This document shows, piece after piece, positions 50,719-58,748 of a stretch of 64,000 nucleotides of DNA. The stretch covers positions 1-64,000 of the forward strand of contig CAYOTA010000004.1 of assembly GCA_964406795.1 (NCBI GenBank), written 5' to 3'. Position 1 is the first letter of the stretch. Each line of letters starts with the position of its first letter. Under the pieces are notes generated by a model, which did not search any database, had not been told where the DNA came from, and saw only the letters and a list, made by a program, of their open reading frames with translations. Source of the DNA: JAGORM01 sp964406795 (GTDB lineage: Bacteria > Patescibacteriota > Microgenomatia > Levybacterales > GWA1-39-11). The position numbers were made by a program, and so were the translations under genes.

Positions 50719-51582
50719 TCAGCCCATCTTTTCGACGGCGTCACGCAACTGCGCGGCGGCGGTGCGCAAGGCCTGCTCCAGCCGTGTCTCGGCAGGGTGC
50801 GCGGCGACCAAGTGCTGAATCTCCGCGGTCGGCTCCGCGCCGTGGGGCACCAAGCCGACTCCATGGTAGTCGAGGCGGCCACCCAGGCCGCCAAGGAGCA
50901 GGACGGCGGGCAGGTCACCAAACGTGCTTTTGACCATCCGCTGCTCGTCATCCCAACACGCCCGCAGATCCTCGGGCGCCGTGGCCCACGGCACGATCAT
51001 GACCCCCTTGCGGCGCCACGGTTCCGGAGTGGCAGCTTCGCCCACCGCCCGGGCGGTGCCAGCGGCGGCGATAGTTTCCTCCCAATCTCCGCCCGGACGC
51101 CCCACCGCCCACACCGTCTCGTCGCGGCGATAGGCCACCTCCATGGATACCGTCCAGCGATGACGCCCGCCCAGGTGCTGGCCCACCACCGTTTGCATCG
51201 TGTGCGCGAGCTTCGCGTAGCTCGCGATCCCATCGATGGCATGGCCGGCCTCATCCGAAACCAGCTTGACCTCCAGCACGCTGCCAAGGATGGAGTCGCC
51301 CTTCATCTTGGGGCCATCCGGGTGATAGGCCTTCATGCGGTGGCCCAGATTGAAGACCTGGTGCCGCAGCGCCGCGAAGTTGCGCTGCACGGTCTCGGGC
51401 GCGATGGCGGTGCCGTAGGCGCTGACCACCGGAAAATTCCGGGACAGGCGAAACCGCACGTAGCCCTTGTACTCGTCCGGCTGGTAGCGCTGCCCACCAA
51501 ACTCCACCTCCGTGCTACCGCACAACTGGACTTCGTCCCCGGCTCCGCACAGCAGTTCGGCGATCTCCTGATCCGTATTCAT
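50719..51582 (-). CDS. Probable head maturation protease
   Basis: A 287-residue protein between portal/head fibre and scaffold genes, where prohead proteases lie. GSVLEVKLVSDEAGHAIDGIASYA and GQHLGGRHRWTVSMEVAYR recall protease-fold strands with possible catalytic His (HRWTVSMEV) and Ser. The catalytic triad could not be assigned with certainty. Start at MNTDQEIAEL; it overlaps the previous gene by ATGA. Confidence 0.55.
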   Translation of the reverse strand: MNTDQEIAELLCGAGDEVQLCGSTEVEFGGQRYQPDEYKGYVRFRLSRNFPVVSAYGTAIAPETVQRNFAALRHQVFNLGHRMKAYHPDGPKMKGDSILGSVLEVKLVSDEAGHAIDGIASYAKLAHTMQTVVGQHLGGRHRWTVSMEVAYRRDETVWAVGRPGGDWEETIAAAGTARAVGEAATPEPWRRKGVMIVPWATAPEDLRACWDDEQRMVKSTFGDLPAVLLLGGLGGRLDYHGVGLVPHGAEPTAEIQHLVAAHPAETRLEQALRTAAAQLRDAVEKMG

Positions 51583-53228
51583 GGCAAGACCTCCACCGCG
51601 CTGAGGAACACATTCTGGGTGGCCCCGTGCGGCGCGAGACTCAGCAGGATCTCGCCCGCCGCGTCCGGGCGCAGCGTCAACTCCCGCACGCACGCCCGGA
51701 ACGTGCCCGGAGCCACCGCAAACACGTCCAGCGAGGCGATGGTCGCCACCGTCGCGCCCGTGGCTGATACCGCCATCACGCACACCCCGGCGGCGCCGCC
51801 CGTCCCCAAGTCCGCCCAGTGCAGCCGGAGGGTGTATTCGTGCTCCGGTGCGAGACCCGTGAGCACCAGAGTGAAGACCCCGCCATCCGTGCGCGCCCGC
51901 GCTGTTTGGTAGATCGCCTCCGGCGCCGCCTCCGCCACGCCGCTGCGGTCGATGGCCTCCGCGGTGATGAGGTTGCTGCCCGCCGCCAGGAGTTGGTGCG
52001 CCAGGTAGGGATACAGCGCCGGCCCACCCAGATTGATCCGCCACCCCGGGTGCGGGCTCATGCGGTAGTGCAGGGCCACATCCAGCGCCGTGTGCCGCAG
52101 TCCTGAGGTGGCGCTGTGGGAAACCACCCGCCACGCCAACCTCGCGCCCGGAGGAACCACCAACTCCGACAGGGTAACCGACGCCTCCACAGATACGCCC
52201 ATAGCTCCCGCCGGCAAAGTCAGGGTAATCCCCGTGGCGACACCCGCCCAGAGCAACTCGAGCACCGTCGGCTCCGGCGCGCCCATCGCCAAGGCCTGCG
52301 CGCGGACGACCGTGGCCTGAATGGCGGCACCCCACTGGCGCCAGCCGGGCAGCAGCCCCTCGGCCTCCGGTTGCACCCCGGCACTCCAACCCACCACGAA
52401 TTCGGTGGCCGGCACCGATCCCAAGCCCAACGCGGAGAGCTGTCGCAGCAGGCTGTAATCCGCCGCAGCCAGAAAGCCGGGTGCCTCCTCGGTGGCCAGC
52501 GAATGCGAGTGGTTGCCCCTGGCCGCCTGCTCGGCCCCAGTGCCCGCCGGCACCGAGAGCCCGTCCTCACCGGCAGCAATCGGGATGCCCGAGGCCGGCG
52601 CCGCATCCAGCCTGACGCTGGCCCGCACCACCCCCGCTTCGATGTTGACCGCAGCGGTGGGCGTGTCCCCGCCCTCCAAGACTTCCGCGGCGGGTCCATG
52701 CTCATGATCCCCGCGCGCCGCTTGCCCGTGGGCGTCGCCGAAGTCGAGCGCCAGCCCAGCCTCGCCCACCACCAGTCCACCGCCGGGAGCCAGCCGCACG
52801 GCGCCGGTCAATTGCTGCCCGCTGAGCTGCAGCTCCACCGTGGTCGTAGCGGCCACGCTCAGTGGATCGTGCAACTGGTCATGGGAATGATCGCCAGGGG
52901 CGGCTTGTTGCGCACCGGCGCCCAACTGCACCGCCAAACCCGCCTCGGTCACCGCGAGCGGCCCCTCCGGCGCGACCCGCACCACCAGCGTGCGCGTGCC
53001 GTCTCCGGCCACGAATTCCACTCCACCACCAGCCACGAGCCACGCCTCCGTGGCCGCCCGTACCGCCGCCGCCAACCCCGTCACCTCGCCCGCAGCGTGG
53101 GCGTGCGCGGGCAACCCCAGGGACTCCAACAGGGTCAGCAGGTCCATCCGGCGCACGGGTTCCGTGCCGTCGGATGGGGCCTGCCCCACGAAAACCCGCC
53201 CCACCGTCAAGGCAACCAATTCATTCAT
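51579..53228 (-). CDS. Head fibre-like protein with malectin-like domain
   Basis: A 549-residue protein. Three GDHSH/GDHEH/GNHSH motifs (about 112-240) separate beta repeats; HxH motifs bind iron in trimeric phage spikes. An ATEEAPGFLAAADYSLL segment is typical of tail fibres. The C-terminal about 160 residues resemble a malectin-like carbohydrate-binding domain (TALDVALHYR, LNLITAEAIDRSG-type strands, YTLRLHWADLG). Its location inside the head module, between portal and protease, suggests capsid fibres rather than tail fibres. Confidence 0.65.
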   Translation of the reverse strand: MNELVALTVGRVFVGQAPSDGTEPVRRMDLLTLLESLGLPAHAHAAGEVTGLAAAVRAATEAWLVAGGGVEFVAGDGTRTLVVRVAPEGPLAVTEAGLAVQLGAGAQQAAPGDHSHDQLHDPLSVAATTTVELQLSGQQLTGAVRLAPGGGLVVGEAGLALDFGDAHGQAARGDHEHGPAAEVLEGGDTPTAAVNIEAGVVRASVRLDAAPASGIPIAAGEDGLSVPAGTGAEQAARGNHSHSLATEEAPGFLAAADYSLLRQLSALGLGSVPATEFVVGWSAGVQPEAEGLLPGWRQWGAAIQATVVRAQALAMGAPEPTVLELLWAGVATGITLTLPAGAMGVSVEASVTLSELVVPPGARLAWRVVSHSATSGLRHTALDVALHYRMSPHPGWRINLGGPALYPYLAHQLLAAGSNLITAEAIDRSGVAEAAPEAIYQTARARTDGGVFTLVLTGLAPEHEYTLRLHWADLGTGGAAGVCVMAVSATGATVATIASLDVFAVAPGTFRACVRELTLRPDAAGEILLSLAPHGATQNVFLSAVEVLP

Positions 53229-54595
53229 TCGCGAGGCCCCCCATCCACCTGCCCCGGCGCGCGCCCGGGCAACTGCTTGGCGCCCGTTCCACGATTGAAG
53301 AGCGGGAGCACCCGCCCCGCGGTTTGCTGCTTTCCGGCCAACTGCGCCTCGGCCTCCTTGCGCTCCTGCTCTTCCTCCTGATCAAAGCCCTGATCCTCGA
53401 GGTAGGTGCGTTGGCTGATCGGGCCGGACTCCAGACCGTGCTTGAGAATATCCAGCGCCAGCCGAGCGTCCTGAAAGCACTGGGACCCCCACGCTGGCCG
53501 CACCGGCACCGGCGCCCCGAGCACCTCCGCGACCCGGCGGATAGCCCGCGCGACTTCCTGGCGCTGCTCCATCGCCTCGGTCCGGAAGAGGCTCCAGGCA
53601 TTGAGCGCCGCCTGCGGGTCGTGCAAAATCTGACCGAGCGGCCCCAGAAACTCATACACCCGGCGGCGCAAACCATCGTACCGGGTGCTGTCAAAAACCT
53701 CCGGGTCCGGGTGCGGGAACTCCAGCGTCCGGTCAAAATTGGTGACCATTTCCACGATCCCAAACCGCCCTTCGGTCATATTGCGGATCGCGGTCGCGTG
53801 TTCCTTTTTGCAGTGGTAGGTGGGCTTGCCAGCGGCGGGCCCGACGCGGATTTCATGCCCCACTTTCCACTGTGCGAAAACCCGGCGGTAGAGGAAGGCG
53901 TTGAGCTGATCCCCCACCTCCAGCGAGGCCTGCGCCTCGAGGGTTCGCAGCAGCCCTCGCAGGCGCGGCATCGCGAAGCCCAGGCCAGCTCGCTCGCGCT
54001 TGAGCACCAAAAACCTCTCGCCCACCCCTTCCCCCACCGTGATCTCTCCTTTCTGGTAGCGGGCGCGCTCCTTTGGTGGGAGCGCCTCGAGATCCTTGGC
54101 GTCCAAATGCACCTTCATCCGCAACTTCTCGACCCCCATGACGTCGCTGTACTCGCAGCGTTCCGGAGGGACCACGAGAACGCGCTCGACAGTTCCAGCA
54201 CGAACTTCGCGCCAGAAGAGCACCACATTATCAAGCAGGAGCCAATCCCGCCACAAACAGCGCACCACCTCATGGATGCTGTCCAGTGCGTCCGGATTGC
54301 CCTCGCACCAATCCTTCCACACCTGCCGGTCGCCGGTGCGCTGAGGCACCAGGCGCAGTCGGTAGTTGAGAAAACAGCCCTTGAGTTGCAGCAGAGCGCT
54401 CAGCGCATGGCTTTCCGACTCGAAGCGCCGAGCCTCCTTCATGATCCTGCCCTTATCCTCGTGCAGATCCTCGCCGCAGGATTCCCACGCCTTGCGATCC
54501 CGGGGCAACACGGGGCGTTCGGACAACTGAAAACCATATCCCCCGCCGCGGTTGGCGGTGGACTGCGCCCTTTTTCGTGCTGGCGTTCGGGCCAT
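53225..54595 (-). CDS. Portal protein
   Basis: A 456-residue dodecameric portal candidate. Features: a basic N terminus, long beta/alpha middle, and a C-terminal clip/stem region (NAWSLFRTEAMEQRQEVARAI) ending with DILKHGLESGPISQRTYLEDQG, typical of phage portals. First gene of the head operon, overlapping the head fibre start by ATGA. Start chosen at MARTPARKRA (54595), three codons after an in-frame GTG. Confidence 0.8.
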   Translation of the reverse strand: MARTPARKRAQSTANRGGGYGFQLSERPVLPRDRKAWESCGEDLHEDKGRIMKEARRFESESHALSALLQLKGCFLNYRLRLVPQRTGDRQVWKDWCEGNPDALDSIHEVVRCLWRDWLLLDNVVLFWREVRAGTVERVLVVPPERCEYSDVMGVEKLRMKVHLDAKDLEALPPKERARYQKGEITVGEGVGERFLVLKRERAGLGFAMPRLRGLLRTLEAQASLEVGDQLNAFLYRRVFAQWKVGHEIRVGPAAGKPTYHCKKEHATAIRNMTEGRFGIVEMVTNFDRTLEFPHPDPEVFDSTRYDGLRRRVYEFLGPLGQILHDPQAALNAWSLFRTEAMEQRQEVARAIRRVAEVLGAPVPVRPAWGSQCFQDARLALDILKHGLESGPISQRTYLEDQGFDQEEEQERKEAEAQLAGKQQTAGRVLPLFNRGTGAKQLPGRAPGQVDGGPRE

Positions 54596-54629
54596 GTGCA
54601 CCACCCAAATTCACAACTCCACCCCAATG

Positions 54630-54995
54630 TCAACCTCGGGTGCCGGCGTCCGTTATCACGACTTCAGTCGGATAACGAGGGTTAGACGATTGAGCCTCAC
54701 CGAGCATGTAGCGCAGCAGTGTCGGGCCGATTCCTTCGCCGCAAGCGCCATATTCCGCGATCCACACGTCCGTCCATTCGTCCATCTTGTAGTCTCCGCC
54801 TTTGTAACCTTGGAAGGTTTTGCCGAGAGCGGATTTTGCATCAGCAAGCATCGCCCCGACAGTCACGTTTTCGCGTGGCTCGAACGCCAGTTGGTCATAG
54901 TAGCCGCGATAGCTGTGAGGATGTCTAAAGCCATGCGGCACGATTTTATCAGCCGGAGCTTTTTCGAGTGTTTCTATCAGTTCTTTGAGTGTCAT
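54630..54995 (-). CDS. Conserved phage protein, unknown (121 aa)
   Basis: Signature HGFRHPHSYRGYYDQLAFEP followed by NVTVGAMLADAKSALG and CGEGIGPTLLRYML; this resembles, from memory, a widespread but uncharacterised phage family. First gene of a lower-GC block that ends near 57.4 kb. Function unknown. Confidence 0.7.
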   Translation of the reverse strand: MTLKELIETLEKAPADKIVPHGFRHPHSYRGYYDQLAFEPRENVTVGAMLADAKSALGKTFQGYKGGDYKMDEWTDVWIAEYGACGEGIGPTLLRYMLGEAQSSNPRYPTEVVITDAGTRG

Positions 54996-55001
54996 AATCG
55001 T

Positions 55002-55310
55002 CTAACCAGTCGCTCCAACCAACGGCGGTTTCGCGTCACTCATGGCTACCCCCTCTCGCCGTGGCTGAGCGGTGGCGTTAGAACTCATCAGCACGTCCTC
55101 GGCCGTCCGCTGGGCCATGGCCGCGATCTGGACCAGCTCGGCCACCATCAGGTCTGTGCTCCGTTCGCTGCGCTTCTTCTTCACCTCTTCCCAGAACTCA
55201 TCAACCTCCTCCAACAGCACCGCGTAGCCCTCGTGGACCGATGCCTGTTTTCCGTGCTTGGCGCGGGCGGATTCCAGCTCCCGCCTTTGGAGCTCGACGA
55301 ACGTATTCAC
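55002..55310 (-). CDS. MazG-like nucleotide pyrophosphohydrolase-like protein
   Basis: A 102-residue protein starting at a GTGA overlap. The helix YAVLLEEVDEFWEEVKKK and the following VAELVQIAAMAQRTAED helix match the all-alpha NTP pyrophosphatase fold, with the EExxE metal-binding type pattern (LLEEVDEFWEE). Phage MazG-like enzymes hydrolyse NTPs or alarmones. The second metal-binding helix is less clear, so activity is uncertain. Confidence 0.6.
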   Translation of the reverse strand: MNTFVELQRRELESARAKHGKQASVHEGYAVLLEEVDEFWEEVKKKRSERSTDLMVAELVQIAAMAQRTAEDVLMSSNATAQPRREGVAMSDAKPPLVGATG

Positions 55311-55684
55311 GGCACCAAATTGATGAGCTTGGATTGCAGTTCGCCGGCCATGACGCTCGCCTTCGTCAGCATTTCGGACGCGCCGCAGCGTTCGATTTGA
55401 TAGCACAACTCCAGCGCGGCCTGCCGGGCATCCGCAACGCCGTTGATTAGAGCGTCGAGGCGTTTCTCCACGCACGTCAGACAGACGTAGCCGCCAAGGT
55501 CGTCGCGTCGATACGGTAGCGGCTTCGATTCTCCGCAGCACGCACACAGCTTTCGGCTGACGTGGGCGTCAAGCAGCCGGCTGAGTGCGTCGCGCTCTTT
55601 TGAGATGGCAAGTTCTCTCGGGGTGGTTGCGGTCGCCACTTGCGAGAGTTCGAGGTAGAGGCGGTTGATTGTTTCGAGTTCCAT
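55307..55684 (-). CDS. Zinc-finger phage protein
   Basis: A 125-residue protein with CACC and CLTC pairs about 20 residues apart in the middle (47-71), flanked by helices. The pattern suits a small zinc ribbon. Overlaps the MazG-like gene by GTGA. Role unknown. Confidence 0.65.
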   Translation of the reverse strand: MELETINRLYLELSQVATATTPRELAISKERDALSRLLDAHVSRKLCACCGESKPLPYRRDDLGGYVCLTCVEKRLDALINGVADARQAALELCYQIERCGASEMLTKASVMAGELQSKLINLVP

Positions 55685-55702
55685 ACGTTCTAACCCATCA
55701 GT

Positions 55703-56125
55703 TCAGCGGTCCCGCCTGCCGCTGGGATTGTTGGTTTCGTCAGCGGGCGGGCCGCTGACTTCGGTGTTCGGTCCGAATAGATGGTGGACCATCTTAAGCA
55801 GGTCCCCTTCGGCGCTGTTTGGGAACCGCATCGTTCCATCGGTTTGGCCGTAGAAGTGCAACATTCGTCGACGCAGCTCGTCGGCGATTTCCACCTTGGA
55901 CCAGCCGGCCCAGCCGCCAGGCCGAACCATCCGCTCCATCGAACAATGGAAGGTGGTGGCGGTTGAGGGATCGGGCGCTCCGCTGCTCTCGTTGTCCCCG
56001 CCTTCACGCGGCGAATACGGCGCGCCACAACCATCGCACCGATCTCTGGAAGGGAGCTGCCGCCCGCAATAGTCGCAGCGCAATTGGAATTTCTGAGGCG
56101 GAGGAGGTGGAGTAAGCATACCCAT
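55703..56125 (-). CDS. Zinc-ribbon protein, unknown
   Basis: Predicted 140 residues from MGMLTPPP. A Pro run is followed by CDYCGRQLPSRDRCDGCGAP, a rubredoxin-like four-Cys knuckle, then a helical region. An ATG 25 codons earlier lies inside the previous gene. Function unknown; perhaps a small DNA- or RNA-binding protein. Confidence 0.55.
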   Translation of the reverse strand: MGMLTPPPPPQKFQLRCDYCGRQLPSRDRCDGCGAPYSPREGGDNESSGAPDPSTATTFHCSMERMVRPGGWAGWSKVEIADELRRRMLHFYGQTDGTMRFPNSAEGDLLKMVHHLFGPNTEVSGPPADETNNPSGRRDR

Positions 56126-56126
56126 T

Positions 56127-56657
56127 TTATACCCTTCTCGCTTCCATTGCACCGCTCCCTTCTGTACCGGAGATGGGAGGATCCGCGGCGCTATTGGCAC
56201 CCGGAGGCGTTACCCGCTTGGGTCCACCTTTCCACGACATCTCCCACGAAGTGGAGCAATGGGCGACCAAGGTCTGGACGATCCGGCGAATCTGGTCCGG
56301 CGTGCGCGCAGATTTAAGTCCCGACCCTGGAATCAGGTTGATTTCCGGGATTCCGTCCAGACACGTGTTGAACCCCACGAGCCAGGACCTTTGGTTCTCC
56401 AATCTTCTGGAGAGCATCTGAAAGACCGTTTCCGCGACGCTTTTCGGATAATGGCGAACATCGGCTCCACACCACGGACACCAATTGATGCCCACAGAGT
56501 CCACGCCGTCAGGCCGTTTAAGCCGCAACCAAATTCCGTGCGAACCCGCAGGCAGAGCAGTTTCCATTCGCAGGGCAGCAGAAAGCCTATCGCAACAAAA
56601 GCTCGACGGAGATTGCCCCGTGCTATCCCGCGGTGTTGTTGGCACGATAGGATTCAT
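56127..56657 (-). CDS. Cys-rich phage protein, unknown
   Basis: Predicted 176 residues from MNPIVPTTP. Contains SFCCDRLSAAL and INWCPWCGAD, a likely zinc-binding pair, and a helical second half. Its stop lies one base before the next start. Function not recognised. Confidence 0.55.
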   Translation of the reverse strand: MNPIVPTTPRDSTGQSPSSFCCDRLSAALRMETALPAGSHGIWLRLKRPDGVDSVGINWCPWCGADVRHYPKSVAETVFQMLSRRLENQRSWLVGFNTCLDGIPEINLIPGSGLKSARTPDQIRRIVQTLVAHCSTSWEMSWKGGPKRVTPPGANSAADPPISGTEGSGAMEARRV

Positions 56658-56680
56658 GGGATAACGCAAACGGTTGGATT

Positions 56681-57010
56681 TTACTGCGCCCGGGCGGCCA
56701 CGGCGGCCAGCAAAGTTGGATGCCATTCGTAAGTATCCTTGTCGGGATCAAATACATCATTCGTCATGGCAAGGTGGAATCCTCCAATCGTCCGCATGAG
56801 TCCACCTGGATGCCCTGCGAAGCATTCCGTCACGCGCTCATGGAATTTGCGGAGATGATCCACATTGTCCTTATCGAAGCAGTCCGCTCGGTCACCTTCA
56901 TCCCAGGTACCATCGGGTTTACACGGGATCCCATCCTCCGCGGTGTTGAGAACGCGCATCAGTTTAAGGAGAGCATCCACTTCCTGAGGTGTTGCCTTTG
57001 TCAGTTTCAC
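56681..57010 (-). CDS. Conserved phage protein, unknown (109 aa)
   Basis: Signature KLTKATPQEVDALLKLM then DKDNVDHLRKFHERV and FDPDKDTYEWHPTL; it matches my memory of a small acidic protein common in phages, function unknown. Overlaps the HNH gene by ATGA. Lower GC than the surrounding structural genes. Confidence 0.65.
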   Translation of the reverse strand: MKLTKATPQEVDALLKLMRVLNTAEDGIPCKPDGTWDEGDRADCFDKDNVDHLRKFHERVTECFAGHPGGLMRTIGGFHLAMTNDVFDPDKDTYEWHPTLLAAVAARAQ

Positions 57011-57360
57011 TTATCTTCTCCATTTCGATGTAACCAATCGGCATTCATCGACATGCTGTTGCCACGAGCCCGATTGCACTCCAAGCAGGCGAGGGCGAGG
57101 TTCTTGATGTTGTGTGTCCCACCCCTGCTGATGGGGCGCAGGTGCTCGATTGTGGCCGACTTCAGACCATTCTTGCCATCGAAGCAGAGTTGGCACTTGC
57201 ACCAGATACACAACGAACCGTCCCGGGCACGGAGACGCCGGACCTTCTTGGCGCGACGGCGGGAGTCCCACCAGCGGAGCATTAATTTCTTATGCTCCCG
57301 AAGAGACCCAAGCAAATGGTCGGCAGGGGGCGAGATCGGCGCTGTGGATTCATTGCTCAT
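57007..57360 (-). CDS. HNH homing-type endonuclease
   Basis: A 117-residue HNH nuclease. CIWC (51-54) with a second pair LECN near 92-95 forms the zinc knuckle; the HNH core is EHLRPISRGGTHNIKNL (about 72-88). Start at MSNESTAP; the longer frame upstream overlaps the methyltransferase gene. It lies 2 bases after the C5 methyltransferase, so it may form a restriction-like or homing pair, or be a packaging-associated nuclease. Confidence 0.8.
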   Translation of the reverse strand: MSNESTAPISPPADHLLGSLREHKKLMLRWWDSRRRAKKVRRLRARDGSLCIWCKCQLCFDGKNGLKSATIEHLRPISRGGTHNIKNLALACLECNRARGNSMSMNADWLHRNGEDK

Positions 57361-57362
57361 CT

Positions 57363-58742
57363 TTATGCCGGTGAGGCCAAGATGCCCACGGTCGCGCGCT
57401 CTCCACTTTCCTCGACTACGGCTGAGCCCCGTTGGTTCTGCCAGCTTTGCCAGCAAGTCGAATCCTGCGATATCGCGCCAGCCACCAAGGCTCCCGAAAG
57501 CCCGCAGGGCACGGCATTGCCGATCTGTCGAACCACCTCGGTTTTGGTTCCGGTGAATCGATAACCGCGCGGGAAACCCTGCGCGGCGGCGAGTTCGTGG
57601 GGCTGAAGCATCCGGAAGCGGATGTCGAGGAAGCATCGCTCGCCGCCGGAATCCACCTCGGGCATCGCCAGTCCGAAGCGGGACTTGGCGGTCACGGTAC
57701 CGAGCGGTTCGGTGATTCTCCGGGCCCCGCCGGTGCCATAGTATTCAATCAGAAATGGCTCAACCAAGCCGTGGTGAATACCGCCCGCGGAGATAGTGGA
57801 GAGCGGTTCGGAAAGAGGGCGCGCGGAACCGCGCACCTGGGATGGCGAGGTGCCGCGCATTTGAATGATGAACGGTTCGGCCAGACCTATGGCACCACAC
57901 CGAGCGGTCGTAATGGTGGGCAGCGGGGAATCCACCGAGACCACCCGCCCGCCGTGTTCCATGCAAACCAGGTGAGGCGCTCCACCGAACCGCCGCAATC
58001 CATCCAGAATGCGCTCCAGCGTGCGGGGCGCGAGGGGCTTCTTGCGCGCATAAATGCTGTCCGCCTGGATCGACCAATCGATGATCTCGCGGGCCGCGCG
58101 CCACGGATGAAGCGGGCCAAATAGATCGGCGTCCGCATTCTTCCGGTGCGTCGGTTCCGGCCAGACGATTTTGCGCCGGCCAAGGACCGCTTGCACAAAG
58201 AGACGCTCGCGGCTCGTCGGATCGCCGTAGTCCGCGGCACAAAGCACCCGCCAGTCCACGCGGTAGCCGAGGGATTCGAGCATCCCGATCCACGCCCGGA
58301 AGGTGGCCCCCTTCCTGCTCCTCAAAGGGCGACCATCGACACCTAGAGGCCCCCACTCGGCAAATTCCTTCACGTTCTCCACGAGGATCACCGAAGGGCG
58401 CAACGTCTCTGCCCATCGGGTCACGCAATGCCCAGACGCGCGCGATTGGTCGGACATCGGTTTTCCGCCGCGGGCCCGAGAATGGTGGGTGCATTCCGGA
58501 GAGGCCCACAGCAGGTCCAACGTCCCGCTCGGGAAGAGATGCCTCGGGTTGATGCTGTCCACCGCGGCGCAGACATGCCGGGAGGCCGGGTGGTTGGCCT
58601 CATGCGTCGCCACCGCCACCGGCCAGTGATTGACCGCGGTCAGTTCCGCTCGAAACCCCAGGCGGCGCAGGGCAACCAAGGCCCCCGTGCTGGTCCCGCC
58701 CGCTCCGCAGAACAAATCGGCGATCTGGAACACTCGTGACAT
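57363..58742 (-). CDS. DNA cytosine-C5 methyltransferase
   Basis: A 459-residue enzyme with motif I DLFCGAGG (9-16), motif IV catalytic Cys in SPEC (Cys84; the usual form is PPC/PCQ), motif VI ENV (122-124), motif VIII TSRERL and the C-terminal motif IX/X region (QPHELAAAQGFP; RQIGNAVP). It methylates carbon 5 of cytosine. An insertion of about 100 residues before motif IX is the target recognition region. Likely protects phage DNA from host restriction. Confidence 0.9.
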   Translation of the reverse strand: MSRVFQIADLFCGAGGTSTGALVALRRLGFRAELTAVNHWPVAVATHEANHPASRHVCAAVDSINPRHLFPSGTLDLLWASPECTHHSRARGGKPMSDQSRASGHCVTRWAETLRPSVILVENVKEFAEWGPLGVDGRPLRSRKGATFRAWIGMLESLGYRVDWRVLCAADYGDPTSRERLFVQAVLGRRKIVWPEPTHRKNADADLFGPLHPWRAAREIIDWSIQADSIYARKKPLAPRTLERILDGLRRFGGAPHLVCMEHGGRVVSVDSPLPTITTARCGAIGLAEPFIIQMRGTSPSQVRGSARPLSEPLSTISAGGIHHGLVEPFLIEYYGTGGARRITEPLGTVTAKSRFGLAMPEVDSGGERCFLDIRFRMLQPHELAAAQGFPRGYRFTGTKTEVVRQIGNAVPCGLSGALVAGAISQDSTCWQSWQNQRGSAVVEESGERATVGILASPA

Positions 58743-58748
58743 GAGCGT

